Assembly: GCF_013868055.1 (NCBI RefSeq)
Contig: NZ_JACEOL010000030.1
Location: forward strand, 124,001 to 188,000
Source: Thermoactinomyces mirandus
Lineage (GTDB): Bacteria > Bacillota > Bacilli > Thermoactinomycetales > Thermoactinomycetaceae
Direction of reading: 5' to 3'
DNA: 64,000 nt
The translations under genes were made by a program, and so were the position numbers. The notes beneath the pieces were generated by a model. The model did no database searches. It was given only the letters and a program-made list of their open reading frames with translations, and was not told where the DNA came from. Shown piece after piece: positions 34,484 through 43,222 of this stretch (its first letter is position 1; every line of letters starts with the position of its first letter).

Positions 34484-35914
34484 CTATTTTTCATTCAGAA
34501 TGTATCGAAGTGTTCTGGATGTAATATTCAATTTCTCACTTAATAATTTTCGGTTACCTTTTGTTTCAGACAGCCCTTTTTCAATAATCTTTCTTCCAAT
34601 TTCTCCTTCCATCTTCCGGATCCGTTTCAACACTTTTTTCAAATCAAGATTTTCGACTGTGCCCAGGCCGCTTATGATCCGTTGTACAAATTGCTGCGCT
34701 TCTTTTTCTATAAACTCTGCTGTTCTCATTTCAAAGGATGTTTCTCTGACCGGATATTGTGATTCCTTTAGCAGATATTTTGGCAGATGGTCTGGTGTTA
34801 ACCGTTTGCAATCATGGATGGCATGGGTTTGGTTGAGGATGTTGTGAAGCTGCCTTACGTTGCCGGGCCAATGATACGTTTTCAGAATGTGGGCTGTATC
34901 CGGATCAAGCCGGCAATGTCCGCCATATTTTTTGTCGAGGTAATGTTGTGCAATCAGGGGAATATCTTCGGGCCTTTCCCGCAGGGATGGAATGAACAGT
35001 TTAACTCCTTCTAACCGATACAAAAGGTCAGACCGAAACCGGTTGTTGTTTACTTCCCTTTCCAGATTTCGATTTGTGGCTGAAATGAACCGGACATTAC
35101 TTTTCCGTATTTCTTCGCTGCCAATTCGCATAAATTCTCCGGTTTCCAACACACGTAACAATTTTACCTGGATGGAAGCGGAGGCCTCTCCGATTTCGTC
35201 GAGGAAAAGGGTTCCGTTGTCAGCCAGTTCAAAAAAACCCTTCCTGTTTTTGACAGCACCGGAAAATGCTCCCTTTTCATGGCCAAACAGCTCACTTTCC
35301 AACAAGGATTCCGGGATTGCGCCGCAATTGATCCCTACAAACGGATATTCGCTTCGAAGACTGGAACCGTGAATAAAGCGGGCGATCAATTCCTTGCCGG
35401 TTCCGGTTTCCCCTTCAATCAGGATGTTAATCGCTTTTCTGGCCAATTTGTCCGCCAGGGCAAGCAACTTTTGCATAGGGCTTTCGGGAGAAAAGATGAT
35501 TCCGTATTTTTTTGCGGTCTTATTCAGTTTTTCTTCCTTGAGAAAGGTGTTGACCAGAACCGAATCAATCATTTTTTCGAGGTGGTCCAAATCATCAAAC
35601 GGTTTTTCCAGATAGTCCCTGGCTCCCAGTTGAATGGCTGAAACCGCTGATTTGACTGTACTGTAACCGGTCATGATAAAAACTTCACAGACAGGGTATT
35701 TGGCCTTGATTTTAGCCAACAGATCCAACCCGTCCGCATCGGGCATCTTCAGATCGATCAATGCCAGGTGAAAAGCGGGCACCTGCTGGAACAGAAGCTT
35801 TTCCACTTCCCGGCCGGAATTGGCAACCACGACATCACAATTTTTGCTTTCCAGAAAATATTTGAAAAATGAGCTGACTTCCACTTCGTCATCAACTACG
35901 AGCGCCCTCTTCAT
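34484..35914 (-). CDS. Sigma54-dependent NtrC-family response regulator
   Basis: A 476-residue transcription activator. The receiver domain (1-120) has Asp54 in LALIDLKMPDADG as phospho-acceptor. The AAA+ sigma54-interaction domain (about 140-370) has Walker A GETGTGKE, Walker B GTLFLDEIGEAS and the sigma54-contact loop as GAFSGA instead of the usual GAFTGA. A Fis-type helix-turn-helix ends the protein (GNRKLLSEKLNITSRTLRYI). The ATG at 35914 follows GGAGGAGAGG and overlaps the kinase gene by 23 bp. With its operon partners and the -24/-12 promoter at 38512, its likely target is the zinc alcohol dehydrogenase gene, with the inverted repeat at 38414-38452 as binding site. Confidence 0.93.
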   Translation of the reverse strand: MKRALVVDDEVEVSSFFKYFLESKNCDVVVANSGREVEKLLFQQVPAFHLALIDLKMPDADGLDLLAKIKAKYPVCEVFIMTGYSTVKSAVSAIQLGARDYLEKPFDDLDHLEKMIDSVLVNTFLKEEKLNKTAKKYGIIFSPESPMQKLLALADKLARKAINILIEGETGTGKELIARFIHGSSLRSEYPFVGINCGAIPESLLESELFGHEKGAFSGAVKNRKGFFELADNGTLFLDEIGEASASIQVKLLRVLETGEFMRIGSEEIRKSNVRFISATNRNLEREVNNNRFRSDLLYRLEGVKLFIPSLRERPEDIPLIAQHYLDKKYGGHCRLDPDTAHILKTYHWPGNVRQLHNILNQTHAIHDCKRLTPDHLPKYLLKESQYPVRETSFEMRTAEFIEKEAQQFVQRIISGLGTVENLDLKKVLKRIRKMEGEIGRKIIEKGLSETKGNRKLLSEKLNITSRTLRYILNEK

Positions 35915-37199
35915 TTTCCTCTCCTCCTTCTCCGTTTTGAACCGGCAGCAGCAGAGAAAACTGGCAGTATTCATTTACTTTGCTGTCTGCCATAAGCTTT
36001 CCGCCATGGGATTCAGCAATGCCAAGACTTATGGAGAGCCCGAGCCCGGTTCCTTTCTTTTTCGCTTTTGTGGTAAAAAAAGGATTGAAGATTTTAGAAA
36101 TATTCTCCTGTTCGATGCCGATTCCGTTATCCCAAACATAAATCGAAACATATGGCCGTTTTTCAATGTGCTTTAATGTAGTTCCGATAATAATGAGTGG
36201 CTCTTTTCTTTCCTGGACAGCATCTTTGGCATTTAGCAGAAGGTTGATGATTACCTGCTCAATTTGTTGTCGGCTGCCCCTGACATGAGGAACGGTCCGG
36301 TCCAACTTTTTTTTGATGGAAATTTCAGAAACGGACAATTGATAACCGATCAGGCCCAAAGCATCTTCCACCGCATCATTGGGATTGACATCTGCAAATT
36401 GATATTCTTCCTGCCTGGAGAAAACCAACAAGTTTTGGATGATTTTTTTACTGCGAAATCCGCATTGATAAATATCTGTCAGCATCTTGTTCGACTGTTC
36501 GTCTGTGATTCTCCGCATCAGAAGCTGGGAATTTCCCAGGATTGCCGTTAACGGGCTGTTCAGTTCATGGGCGATCCCGGCAGCCATTTCTCCCAGCGAG
36601 GCCAGTTTTGCAGACTGGATCAGCTGGGCTTCGATGTTCACTTTTTCACTGACATCCTTGAACAGGATATTGTTTTCGATGAAAACCCGCGTATGTTCGC
36701 CGAATCTTTTAAAGAATTCCAGGTTTTCTGCAGAATATTCCGTTTTTTTGTCGTTCAGCAGGGTAAGAAAACCGTAGATTTTTCCGGTCTGATTTTCCAG
36801 GCAGACAGTTTCCCCGTAATGACTGGATATGTCTTTTTGCAGCAATTTTTTAAATTCTGTGATCGACAGTGCCGCGTCTGTCTGATACTGCCGTTTGATC
36901 AAATGGCAATGCCAGTTTGCGTCGGTCTGTTCGGAAATATAAAAACAGAATTCGGAACGGTCAATCAGGGTCAGTACAAACCTGTCAAAATCAAGTACAC
37001 GGGAGACCCGGGAGGCGATATAACTGCTTACTTCTTCCCATGAATTATTCACATGAAGCTGGGTCAACTGGTTGATCACTTCCAGCTGTTTATTCTTGTT
37101 TTTCAATTCCTCAATAGTGGAGTTCAGTTTTCTGTAATAGCTTTTTCGCGAAGATCGGATTCCTGTTAATTTATCGATCAACTCCTGCTTTCTGTCCAT
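35892..37199 (-). CDS. Cytoplasmic sensor histidine kinase (NtrB type)
   Basis: A 435-residue kinase without membrane segments. A coiled coil opens the protein (about 1-50), then a GAF-like sensor domain (about 50-180), the HisKA dimerisation domain with GIAHELNSPLTAI giving phospho-His211, and the ATPase domain with the N-box LLLNAKDAV, DNGIGI, FFTTKAKKKGTGLGL. The signal is unknown; an alcohol, aldehyde or redox cue sensed by the GAF-like domain would fit the adjacent dehydrogenases. Its start overlaps the stop of the iron-type dehydrogenase by one base (TGATG), and the regulator gene overlaps its 3' end, so the three genes are tightly coupled. Confidence 0.92.
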   Translation of the reverse strand: MDRKQELIDKLTGIRSSRKSYYRKLNSTIEELKNKNKQLEVINQLTQLHVNNSWEEVSSYIASRVSRVLDFDRFVLTLIDRSEFCFYISEQTDANWHCHLIKRQYQTDAALSITEFKKLLQKDISSHYGETVCLENQTGKIYGFLTLLNDKKTEYSAENLEFFKRFGEHTRVFIENNILFKDVSEKVNIEAQLIQSAKLASLGEMAAGIAHELNSPLTAILGNSQLLMRRITDEQSNKMLTDIYQCGFRSKKIIQNLLVFSRQEEYQFADVNPNDAVEDALGLIGYQLSVSEISIKKKLDRTVPHVRGSRQQIEQVIINLLLNAKDAVQERKEPLIIIGTTLKHIEKRPYVSIYVWDNGIGIEQENISKIFNPFFTTKAKKKGTGLGLSISLGIAESHGGKLMADSKVNEYCQFSLLLPVQNGEGGEENEEGARS

Positions 37200-38359
37200 C
37201 AGTGCTCACACCTGAGTACTTTTTGCAACAGCATGTTCACATCCTTGGCGGACATGTCCCGCGGATTGGTAACCATGCAGGCATCCTGAACGGCATTGTT
37301 GCTTAAAAAATCAATCTGTTTCTTCTGTAGAACGAGATCCGGAAAAGAGTCGGGAATATCCAGGTCGCGGACAAGGTCTTTTACTGCTTTGACAGCAAGG
37401 AAAGCGGCATCAGTAAGGCTGAGCCCGCTTGTGTTTTCGCCAAAAGTGGCGGCAATCTTTCTGTATTTTTCAGGGGCGGCGATCATATTGAATTCCAGTA
37501 CATGAGGCAACAGGATGGCATTTACTTCCCCGTGCGGAAGATCCAGATATCCGCCCAATTGATGGGAAATCGCGTGAACGGCACCCAAAATCGCATTGGA
37601 AAAGGCGATACCGGCATGGAGGCTTGCCATGGCCATCGCTTCTTTGGCTTTCCGATTGTACCGGCTGGCTGCGGATGGCCGCAAATATTTTGCAATCAGG
37701 CGAATCGCCTCCAGTGAATGGACTTCGGTCAGAGAAGTGGCTGCCAGGGAAATACACGATTCAATAGCGTGTGTAAGGGCATCCATACCGGTATTTGCAG
37801 TTAAACGGGTGTCTTTGGTCATCAGGGTGTGGGGGTCGATGATGGCGATATCGGGAATCAGCGACTTTGATGTGATTGCCATTTTGACCTTTCTCTTTGA
37901 ATCCACAATGATCGAAAACTGAGAAACTTCTGCGCCCGATCCAGCCGTGGTGGGAACCATGACCATAGGCGGAAGGGGATGAATCACTCGATCGATTCCT
38001 TCATACTGATGAATGGTTCCTTCGTTGGTTCCAAGCAGGGCAATTGCTTTTGCCGCATCCATTGCACTTCCTCCGCCGATACCAAGAACTGCGTCACAGC
38101 CGTTTTCGGCATATTCCCGGACACCGGCGTCTATTTCAACATCTTTTGGGTTTGGGGTGATGTTTGTCCACAAGTGATAATCAAGGTTGGACTGCTTCAG
38201 ATAACCGATTGCTTTTTCTACCCAGGCAGCATCGACAACTCCGGGATCAGAAACCACAAAAATTTTTTTTGCTCCCAGCCGGAGCATACTTTCCCCGACC
38301 TGTCCCAGGGAATGGAAGCCAAAAATGATTTCCGGTGTCATAAATTTGGTTATTCCCAT
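37199..38359 (-). CDS. Iron-containing alcohol dehydrogenase
   Basis: A 386-residue NAD(P)-dependent dehydrogenase of the iron-type (group III) family, interconverting alcohols and aldehydes. The coenzyme domain has VLGIGGGSAMDAAKAIA and MVPTTAGSGAEVSQF; the C-terminal helical domain carries metal-binding histidines in GMDALTHAIESC and in AISHQLGGYLDLPHGEVNA. The start at 38359 is chosen because AGAGGGGGG lies about ten bases upstream and the protein then begins like family members; the open frame extends upstream to 38473 through the promoter region. It is the first gene of an operon with the kinase and the sigma54 activator. The substrate alcohol is not evident. Confidence 0.92.
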   Translation of the reverse strand: MGITKFMTPEIIFGFHSLGQVGESMLRLGAKKIFVVSDPGVVDAAWVEKAIGYLKQSNLDYHLWTNITPNPKDVEIDAGVREYAENGCDAVLGIGGGSAMDAAKAIALLGTNEGTIHQYEGIDRVIHPLPPMVMVPTTAGSGAEVSQFSIIVDSKRKVKMAITSKSLIPDIAIIDPHTLMTKDTRLTANTGMDALTHAIESCISLAATSLTEVHSLEAIRLIAKYLRPSAASRYNRKAKEAMAMASLHAGIAFSNAILGAVHAISHQLGGYLDLPHGEVNAILLPHVLEFNMIAAPEKYRKIAATFGENTSGLSLTDAAFLAVKAVKDLVRDLDIPDSFPDLVLQKKQIDFLSNNAVQDACMVTNPRDMSAKDVNMLLQKVLRCEH

Positions 38360-38413
38360 TTTGCAAATACCCCCCTCTGTTTCAACTCTAATGAATTGAT
38401 TAAAAAAATAAAA

Positions 38414-38452
38414 GGGACGAAAAAAAGTAAATGTCAGCCATTTTTTCGTCCC
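38414..38452. promoter_or_regulatory. Inverted repeat, likely activator-binding site (UAS)
   Basis: GGGACGAAAAAA and TTTTTTCGTCCC form a perfect 12-bp inverted repeat separated by about 15 bp, and a third half-site-like GAGACGA follows at 38456-38462. It lies between two divergent transcription units, about 100 bp upstream of the predicted sigma54 start site, the usual place for NtrC-family activator sites. A terminator is unlikely in this position, though the repeat could form a hairpin. Confidence 0.6.
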
Positions 38453-38511
38453 GAAGAGACGAATTTTTACCACAAATCAAGCTGATTACTGAATATTGTT
38501 GCATTTACTAT

Positions 38512-38527
38512 TGGCATGAATTTTGCG
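38512..38527 (+). promoter_or_regulatory. Sigma54 (-24/-12) promoter of the zinc ADH gene
   Basis: TGGCAT, 5 bp, TTGCG matches the consensus TGGCAC-N5-TTGCW with the invariant GG and GC at the correct 12-bp distance. It is about 50 bp upstream of the ADH start codon, and the neighbouring operon encodes a sigma54 activator. Confidence 0.8.
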
Positions 38528-38575
38528 AATTTAATCAGTGGTTTGATCAAATGATATCAAGAGGAGGAATTGGAC

Positions 38576-39589
38576 ATGAAAGCGGCAGTAGTGAATCAGT
38601 TTTACGGAAAACTGGAAATAAAGGAAGTTCCGGTTCCGCAGCCTGGTTATGGTGAGATTTTGGTAAAAATCAAGGCTTGTGGTGTTTGTCACACTGACTT
38701 GCATGCCGCACACGGTGATTGGCCGGTAAAACCGAAACTCCCCTTGATTCCCGGACATGAAGGGGTAGGTGTGGTTGTAAAGGCAGGCGAGGGCGTAACT
38801 TCTGTCAAAGTGGGAGATCGAGTCGGAATTCCCTGGCTTTATTCTGCCTGCGGTGAATGCGAATATTGTTTGTCCGGCTGGGAAACATTGTGCAAAAAGC
38901 AGTTGAATACCGGTTATTCGGTGGATGGCAGCTATGCAGAATATTGCAAGGCACCGGCTGCCTACGTTGCCAGGATTCCGGACAATCTCAGTTTTGAGGA
39001 AGCTGCTCCTATCTTTTGTGCCGGTGTTACAACATACAAAGCCTTGAGAGTGATCGATGCCAAACCGGGTGAGTGGGTTGCCGTCTACGGGATCGGCGGT
39101 TTGGGGCATGTTGCCCTGCAATACGCAAAAGCAATGGGATTTAACGTGATTGCGGTAGATATCCAGGATGACAAACTGGAACTCGCCAAAAGACTGGGAG
39201 CAGATCTGACGGTCAACAGCAAGACGGTTGATCCGGTCAAAGAGATTGAAGAGAAAGTTGGCGGTGCACATGCTGCATTGAGTGTGGCAGTAAACCCCAA
39301 GGCATTTGAACAGGCCTATCAATCAGTAAGGCGCGGCGGCACAGTGGTGATCGTCGGTCTTCCGGCCGGGGAGTTGCCGATTCCCATTTTTGACACAGTG
39401 TTAAATGGTGTTGCGGTGAAAGGGTCCATTGTCGGTACGAGAAAAGATTTGCAGGAAGCTTTGGATTTTGCAGCCCGTGGCAAAGTGAAGACAATTATTG
39501 AAACACAGCCTCTTGAAAATATCAATGAAGTTTTTGAAAGGATGAAAAAAGGGCAAATCAACGGGCGAATCGTGTTAACACTGGAATAA
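38576..39589 (+). CDS. adhP: Zinc-dependent alcohol dehydrogenase (AdhP/ADH-T type)
   Basis: A 337-residue NAD-dependent ethanol-type dehydrogenase, very similar along its whole length to ADH-T of Geobacillus stearothermophilus. Catalytic zinc ligands: Cys38 in CGVCHTDLH, His61 in PGHEGVG and the Cys of IFCAGVTTY. Structural zinc: four cysteines in [15 protein letters not shown]. Rossmann motif [10 protein letters not shown]. The ATG at 38576 is eight bases after GAGGAGG; a TTG six bases earlier is too close to that site. It has its own sigma54 promoter and a terminator, and is divergent to the iron-type dehydrogenase. The two enzymes may act on the same alcohol or in opposite directions. Confidence 0.95.
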   Translation: MKAAVVNQFYGKLEIKEVPVPQPGYGEILVKIKACGVCHTDLHAAHGDWPVKPKLPLIPGHEGVGVVVKAGEGVTSVKVGDRVGIPWLYSACGECEYCLSGWETLCKKQLNTGYSVDGSYAEYCKAPAAYVARIPDNLSFEEAAPIFCAGVTTYKALRVIDAKPGEWVAVYGIGGLGHVALQYAKAMGFNVIAVDIQDDKLELAKRLGADLTVNSKTVDPVKEIEEKVGGAHAALSVAVNPKAFEQAYQSVRRGGTVVIVGLPAGELPIPIFDTVLNGVAVKGSIVGTRKDLQEALDFAARGKVKTIIETQPLENINEVFERMKKGQINGRIVLTLE

Positions 39590-39608
39590 GGGAAACGATT
39601 CTCATCTG

Positions 39609-39640
39609 GCAGCCGGATCAGCATCCGGTTGCATTTTTTG
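39609..39640 (+). terminator. Rho-independent terminator after adhP
   Basis: A 10-bp stem GCAGCCGGAT/ATCCGGTTGC (one G-T pair) with a tetraloop and T6. Confidence 0.9.
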
Positions 39641-39712
39641 TTTCCGAATAATGCCTGTTGATCAGACACCTGGTCTTCCGGCCGTATTCACCGTGGTGTT
39701 CGCCGGAAAAAA

Positions 39713-40144
39713 TTATACATTGGCATAATCCTTAAAGTACTCGGGAAATTCATTGATAAACGTCTGGACCACCTGTTCATATTCAGCTTCATCGATTTCA
39801 GCAATTCCTTCATCAGAACGTTCAAAAAAATAAATGGCTTCTTCAGGATACTCCGGATCATAATACATCAGCATGGTGCGGTCCTCATAAGTAAAAGTGG
39901 CGCCCAATATGGCGAGAAACGTTTTTTCCGGGGTTTCCAACCGTTGAAAAAAAATCGGTTCAATATCTTTCAGGACCATTTCAATATAGGTTTCCCCGGG
40001 AAATCTGAGTGTCATTTCCCCGTCCTTTTCTTCTTCGATAATGTACAGATCCCATTTATGTTTCTTTCTCCATAACAACAACAGGTGCTTAATGTCTTCG
40101 TGAATAAAAACATACTGATAGGGTGTCTGAAAACGAATATTCAT
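39713..40144 (-). CDS. Acidic protein with DUF1292-like features
   Basis: A 143-residue, strongly acidic soluble protein. Two beta-rich modules are visible: WDLYIIEEEKDGEMTLRF and, in the second half, YYDPEYPEEAIYFFERSDEG followed by an acidic helix EAEYEQVVQTFINEF. The second half resembles DUF1292/YrzB-type proteins, whose function is unknown; the resemblance is weak. The ATG at 40144 follows GGGGAGG. It is monocistronic, convergent with adhP and divergent from the small membrane protein gene. No role is proposed. Confidence 0.6.
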   Translation of the reverse strand: MNIRFQTPYQYVFIHEDIKHLLLLWRKKHKWDLYIIEEEKDGEMTLRFPGETYIEMVLKDIEPIFFQRLETPEKTFLAILGATFTYEDRTMLMYYDPEYPEEAIYFFERSDEGIAEIDEAEYEQVVQTFINEFPEYFKDYANV

Positions 40145-40397
40145 ATTTTCCTCCCCTGGTTTAATATTGGTTTTTTAGCAGTCATAGCTGTCAATTGATC
40201 CGGGTTTACCATAATGTTATGTTACGATCGATTGACTGCTGGTAGAACAGTCTGAATTCCCCTTGAATAACCTTTTATTATAAGTTTTTTACACTTTTAA
40301 TCTTGTGTCAATTGGCGAAATTTTGATTTTTTATTGAAAGAAATATGAAACCAACATTATAATAAATGAGGAAAGCAGGTGACGAGGAGGGAGAGTT

Positions 40398-40538
40398 GTG
40401 AAAGCAGACACATTAAAAAATGAAAAATACAACAATCAGGAAAACGATTTTATCGACGTTGTCAAAGGAACACTCGTATCCGGAAGTATTTTTTTAGTGA
40501 TTTTTGTTGTTGCCACCGTTATCGATTTTATGCAATAA
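40398..40538 (+). CDS. Single-pass small membrane protein (46 aa)
   Basis: A short gene starting at GTG 40398, seven bases after GGAGG, and ending TAA at 40538. The first 26 residues are polar (KADTLKNEKYNNQENDFIDV); the rest is one hydrophobic helix (GSIFLVIFVVATVIDFM). A terminator follows at once, which supports a real transcription unit. Size and topology recall small accessory subunits such as the subunit IIa of some terminal oxidases, but no oxidase genes are nearby and the assignment is not made. Confidence 0.65.
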   Translation: MKADTLKNEKYNNQENDFIDVVKGTLVSGSIFLVIFVVATVIDFMQ

Positions 40539-40544
40539 ATCGTT

Positions 40545-40581
40545 AAAACGGGAGGATCGGTGATAAATCCTCTCGTTTTTG
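40545..40581 (+). terminator. Rho-independent terminator after the 46-aa gene
   Basis: AAAACGGGAGGAT pairs with ATCCTCTCGTTTT (one G-T pair), followed by T5. Confidence 0.85.
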
Positions 40582-40784
40582 TATGGGCTGGCGGTTTGAG
40601 TGCCCGGTTGGCAAATGATTGAGCGTAAGCTATACTTCAATATGTGAACAAAATGTCAAGTTGTGTTCCACTTGACCTGTAGCCTGTTATATATGAGGGG
40701 TACGGGAAAAGGAAGGATACATAACCGGATTGGTAAAGTCTGGTTGTTTTTTATGGTTATGACCAAGGATTGGGGGATCGCGGA

Positions 40785-41945
40785 ATGAACGTTCATGAGT
40801 ATCAAGGAAAACAAATCCTGAAAAAATATGGTGTAGTCGTTCCAAACGGATTTGTCGCGTTTTCGCCGGATGAAGCCGTAGAAGCGGCCAAAAAACTGGA
40901 AGGAGATCTCTGGGTAGTAAAAGCCCAGATTCATGCCGGAGGCCGGGGAAAAGCCGGTGGCGTAAAACTGGCGAAAAGTCTGGACGAGGTTCGCCAATAC
41001 GCTGATGAACTGCTTGGCAAAACATTGGTAACCCATCAGACCGGGCCGGAAGGCAAGGAAGTTAAACGGTTGTTAATTGAAGAAGGCCTTCCGATTGAAA
41101 AAGAATACTATGTGGGAGTTGTAATCGATCGTTCCAGCAGCCGCGTTGTTATGATGGCTTCTGAAGAAGGAGGCACGGAGATTGAGGAAGTGGCTGCCAA
41201 AACTCCGGAGAAAATTTTCAAGGAAGTGATTGATCCGGCAGTGGGGATGCTGCCATTCCAGGCACGCCGTCTGGCTTACAATATCCATATTCCCAAAGAT
41301 AAGGTAAATAAAGCGGTTAAATTTATGCTGGGACTGTATCAGGCATTTGTGGACAATGACTGTTCCCTGGCGGAAATCAATCCGCTCATTACAACCAGGG
41401 ATGGCCGTGTTGTGGCATTGGATTCCAAATTGAACTTTGATTCAAATGCACTGTTCCGCCATCCGGATATTTTAGAAATGCGCGACTTGGATGAAGAGGA
41501 TGAAAAAGAAATTGAAGCTTCCAAATATGACCTGAACTATATTGCGCTTGATGGAAATATCGGATGTATGGTTAACGGAGCAGGACTGGCCATGGCTACC
41601 ATGGACATCATTAAACATTTCGATGGCGAACCTGCCAACTTCCTTGACGTTGGCGGCGGTGCTACGGCAGATAAAGTTCGTGAAGCATTTAAAATTATTT
41701 TATCTGATAAGAATGTGAAGGGCATTTTTATCAATATTTTCGGTGGAATTATGAAATGTGACATTATTGCCAGCGGAGTTGTGGAAGCGGCAAAACAGAT
41801 CAGCCTGGATCGTCCGTTAGTGGTCCGCCTTGAAGGAACCAATGTTGATCTGGGTAAGAAAATATTGAGAGAATCCGGTCTGGAAATTGTTGCCGCCGAT
41901 TCCATGGAAGATGGCGCGAAAAAAATTGTTCAACTTGTCAAGTAA
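40785..41945 (+). CDS. sucC: Succinyl-CoA ligase (ADP-forming), beta subunit
   Basis: A 386-residue ATP-grasp subunit of succinyl-CoA synthetase, which couples succinyl-CoA cleavage to nucleotide triphosphate synthesis in the TCA cycle. N-terminal [17 protein letters not shown], the ATP-grasp segment [25 protein letters not shown] and the C-terminal [10 protein letters not shown] are diagnostic. The ATG at 40785 gives the standard length; a TTG 15 bases upstream would put the GGGGG ribosome site inside the gene. sucD follows after 40 bp. Confidence 0.97.
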   Translation: MNVHEYQGKQILKKYGVVVPNGFVAFSPDEAVEAAKKLEGDLWVVKAQIHAGGRGKAGGVKLAKSLDEVRQYADELLGKTLVTHQTGPEGKEVKRLLIEEGLPIEKEYYVGVVIDRSSSRVVMMASEEGGTEIEEVAAKTPEKIFKEVIDPAVGMLPFQARRLAYNIHIPKDKVNKAVKFMLGLYQAFVDNDCSLAEINPLITTRDGRVVALDSKLNFDSNALFRHPDILEMRDLDEEDEKEIEASKYDLNYIALDGNIGCMVNGAGLAMATMDIIKHFDGEPANFLDVGGGATADKVREAFKIILSDKNVKGIFINIFGGIMKCDIIASGVVEAAKQISLDRPLVVRLEGTNVDLGKKILRESGLEIVAADSMEDGAKKIVQLVK

Positions 41946-41985
41946 TTATACGAATGATTAATCGCCCGGGAAAGGTGGGGTTTAT

Positions 41986-42888
41986 GTGAGTATTTTTGTA
42001 AATGAAAATACGAAAGTGATTACACAAGGCATTACAGGAGCAACAGGATTGTTTCATACCAAACAGGCTTTGGAATACGGCACAAAGGTAGTGGGAGGAG
42101 TGACCCCGGGTAAAGGGGGAACGGAAATCGAAGGCGTGCCGATTTTCAATACGGTTGCCGAAGCAGTTGAAGCAACAGGAGCCAATGCATCTGTAATATA
42201 TGTGCCGCCGGCATTTGCCGCCGATGCCATTATGGAAGCCGTTGAAGCGGAACTGGAATTGGTTGTCTGCATTACTGAAGGAATTCCGGTTCTTGACATG
42301 GTAAAAGTGAAACGTTATATGGAAGGGAAAAAGACTCGCCTGATCGGCCCAAACTGTCCGGGAGTCATCAGCCCTGGCAAATGCAAAATCGGAATCATGC
42401 CCGGATATATCCATACCCCTGGACATGTGGGGATCGTATCACGGAGCGGAACCCTTACCTATGAAGCGGTTCATCAGTTGACCACACGCGGGATCGGCCA
42501 AACGACAGCAGTTGGAATCGGGGGAGACCCTGTCAACGGAACCAATTTTATTGATTGTTTGAAAGCTTTCGAAGAAGATCCGGACACAAAGGCAGTGATC
42601 ATGATTGGGGAAATTGGCGGTACTGCGGAAGAGGAAGCCGCAGAGTGGATCAGGGCCAATATGACAAAGCCGGTTGTTGGCTTCATCGGCGGTCAAACGG
42701 CACCTCTCGGAAAACGGATGGGACATGCCGGTGCCATTATTTCCGGAGGAAAAGGTACAGCTGCTGAAAAAATCGCAACCCTGGAAGGCTGCGGTGTGAA
42801 AGTGGCTCCAACCCCGGCTGTGATTGGCGAAACCCTCGTGGAGACATTAAAGGAAAAAGGTTTACTGGAAGCCTGCACCAGCAAATAA
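41986..42888 (+). CDS. sucD: Succinyl-CoA ligase (ADP-forming), alpha subunit
   Basis: A 300-residue CoA-binding subunit of succinyl-CoA synthetase. It opens with the Rossmann-type [14 protein letters not shown], followed by [20 protein letters not shown] and [11 protein letters not shown]. The phosphorylated histidine lies in [18 protein letters not shown]. Start GTG at 41986 follows AAAGGTGGGG. Together with sucC it forms a bicistronic operon ending in a terminator. In related genomes sucCD lies directly before dprA; here a catabolic cluster intervenes. Confidence 0.97.
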   Translation: MSIFVNENTKVITQGITGATGLFHTKQALEYGTKVVGGVTPGKGGTEIEGVPIFNTVAEAVEATGANASVIYVPPAFAADAIMEAVEAELELVVCITEGIPVLDMVKVKRYMEGKKTRLIGPNCPGVISPGKCKIGIMPGYIHTPGHVGIVSRSGTLTYEAVHQLTTRGIGQTTAVGIGGDPVNGTNFIDCLKAFEEDPDTKAVIMIGEIGGTAEEEAAEWIRANMTKPVVGFIGGQTAPLGKRMGHAGAIISGGKGTAAEKIATLEGCGVKVAPTPAVIGETLVETLKEKGLLEACTSK

Positions 42889-42904
42889 AGGAGATTTTTC
42901 AATT

Positions 42905-42932
42905 AAGGGAACCACCAGGGTTCCCTTTTTTT
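42905..42932 (+). terminator. Rho-independent terminator of sucCD
   Basis: A 9-bp perfect stem AAGGGAACC/GGTTCCCTT with a 5-base loop and a T tail. Confidence 0.92.
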
Positions 42933-43148
42933 ATCTGTGAAAGAAAGATTCGGGATTCATTCTGTTTGTACCTGGTAAAGAAAAAATTGACGGCTTCTAA
43001 AATGCTCTTTGAAATTGTTAACATGCTGCAAAGCCAGGCCCTGTACGGAACCTGATCTGCCCCGTAACATTTACCCGAAGTAATATACACATTTCTGCTG
43101 CTTTTTTACCAAGATAATATGACGGCCTTTGTTCAATAAATAGGGTTA

Positions 43149-43222
43149 CTGAACCGGAATGTTCCGCTTATAAAAATAGAAACACTGGCCAATTATGGTT
43201 CCCTGACTTTGTTCCGGTTCAG
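43149..43222. repeat. 11-bp inverted repeat at the 3' end of the IclR gene
   Basis: CTGAACCGGAA (43149-43159) and TTCCGGTTCAG (43212-43222) are perfect complements 52 bp apart and overlap the regulator's last codons. Inside lies a further GTGTTTC-ATTTTTA tract on the minus strand. It may fold as an extended terminator for the minus-strand gene. Confidence 0.5.

Noticed and set aside
38414-38452. Inverted repeat between the two ADH genes read as a terminator
   Set aside because: It lies between divergent gene starts, so no transcript needs ending there; its distance to the -24/-12 promoter fits an activator site better.
38531-39322. A 263-codon minus-strand frame opposite the zinc ADH
   Set aside because: It mirrors the codons of a strongly conserved dehydrogenase, has no ribosome site and spans the sigma54 promoter region.
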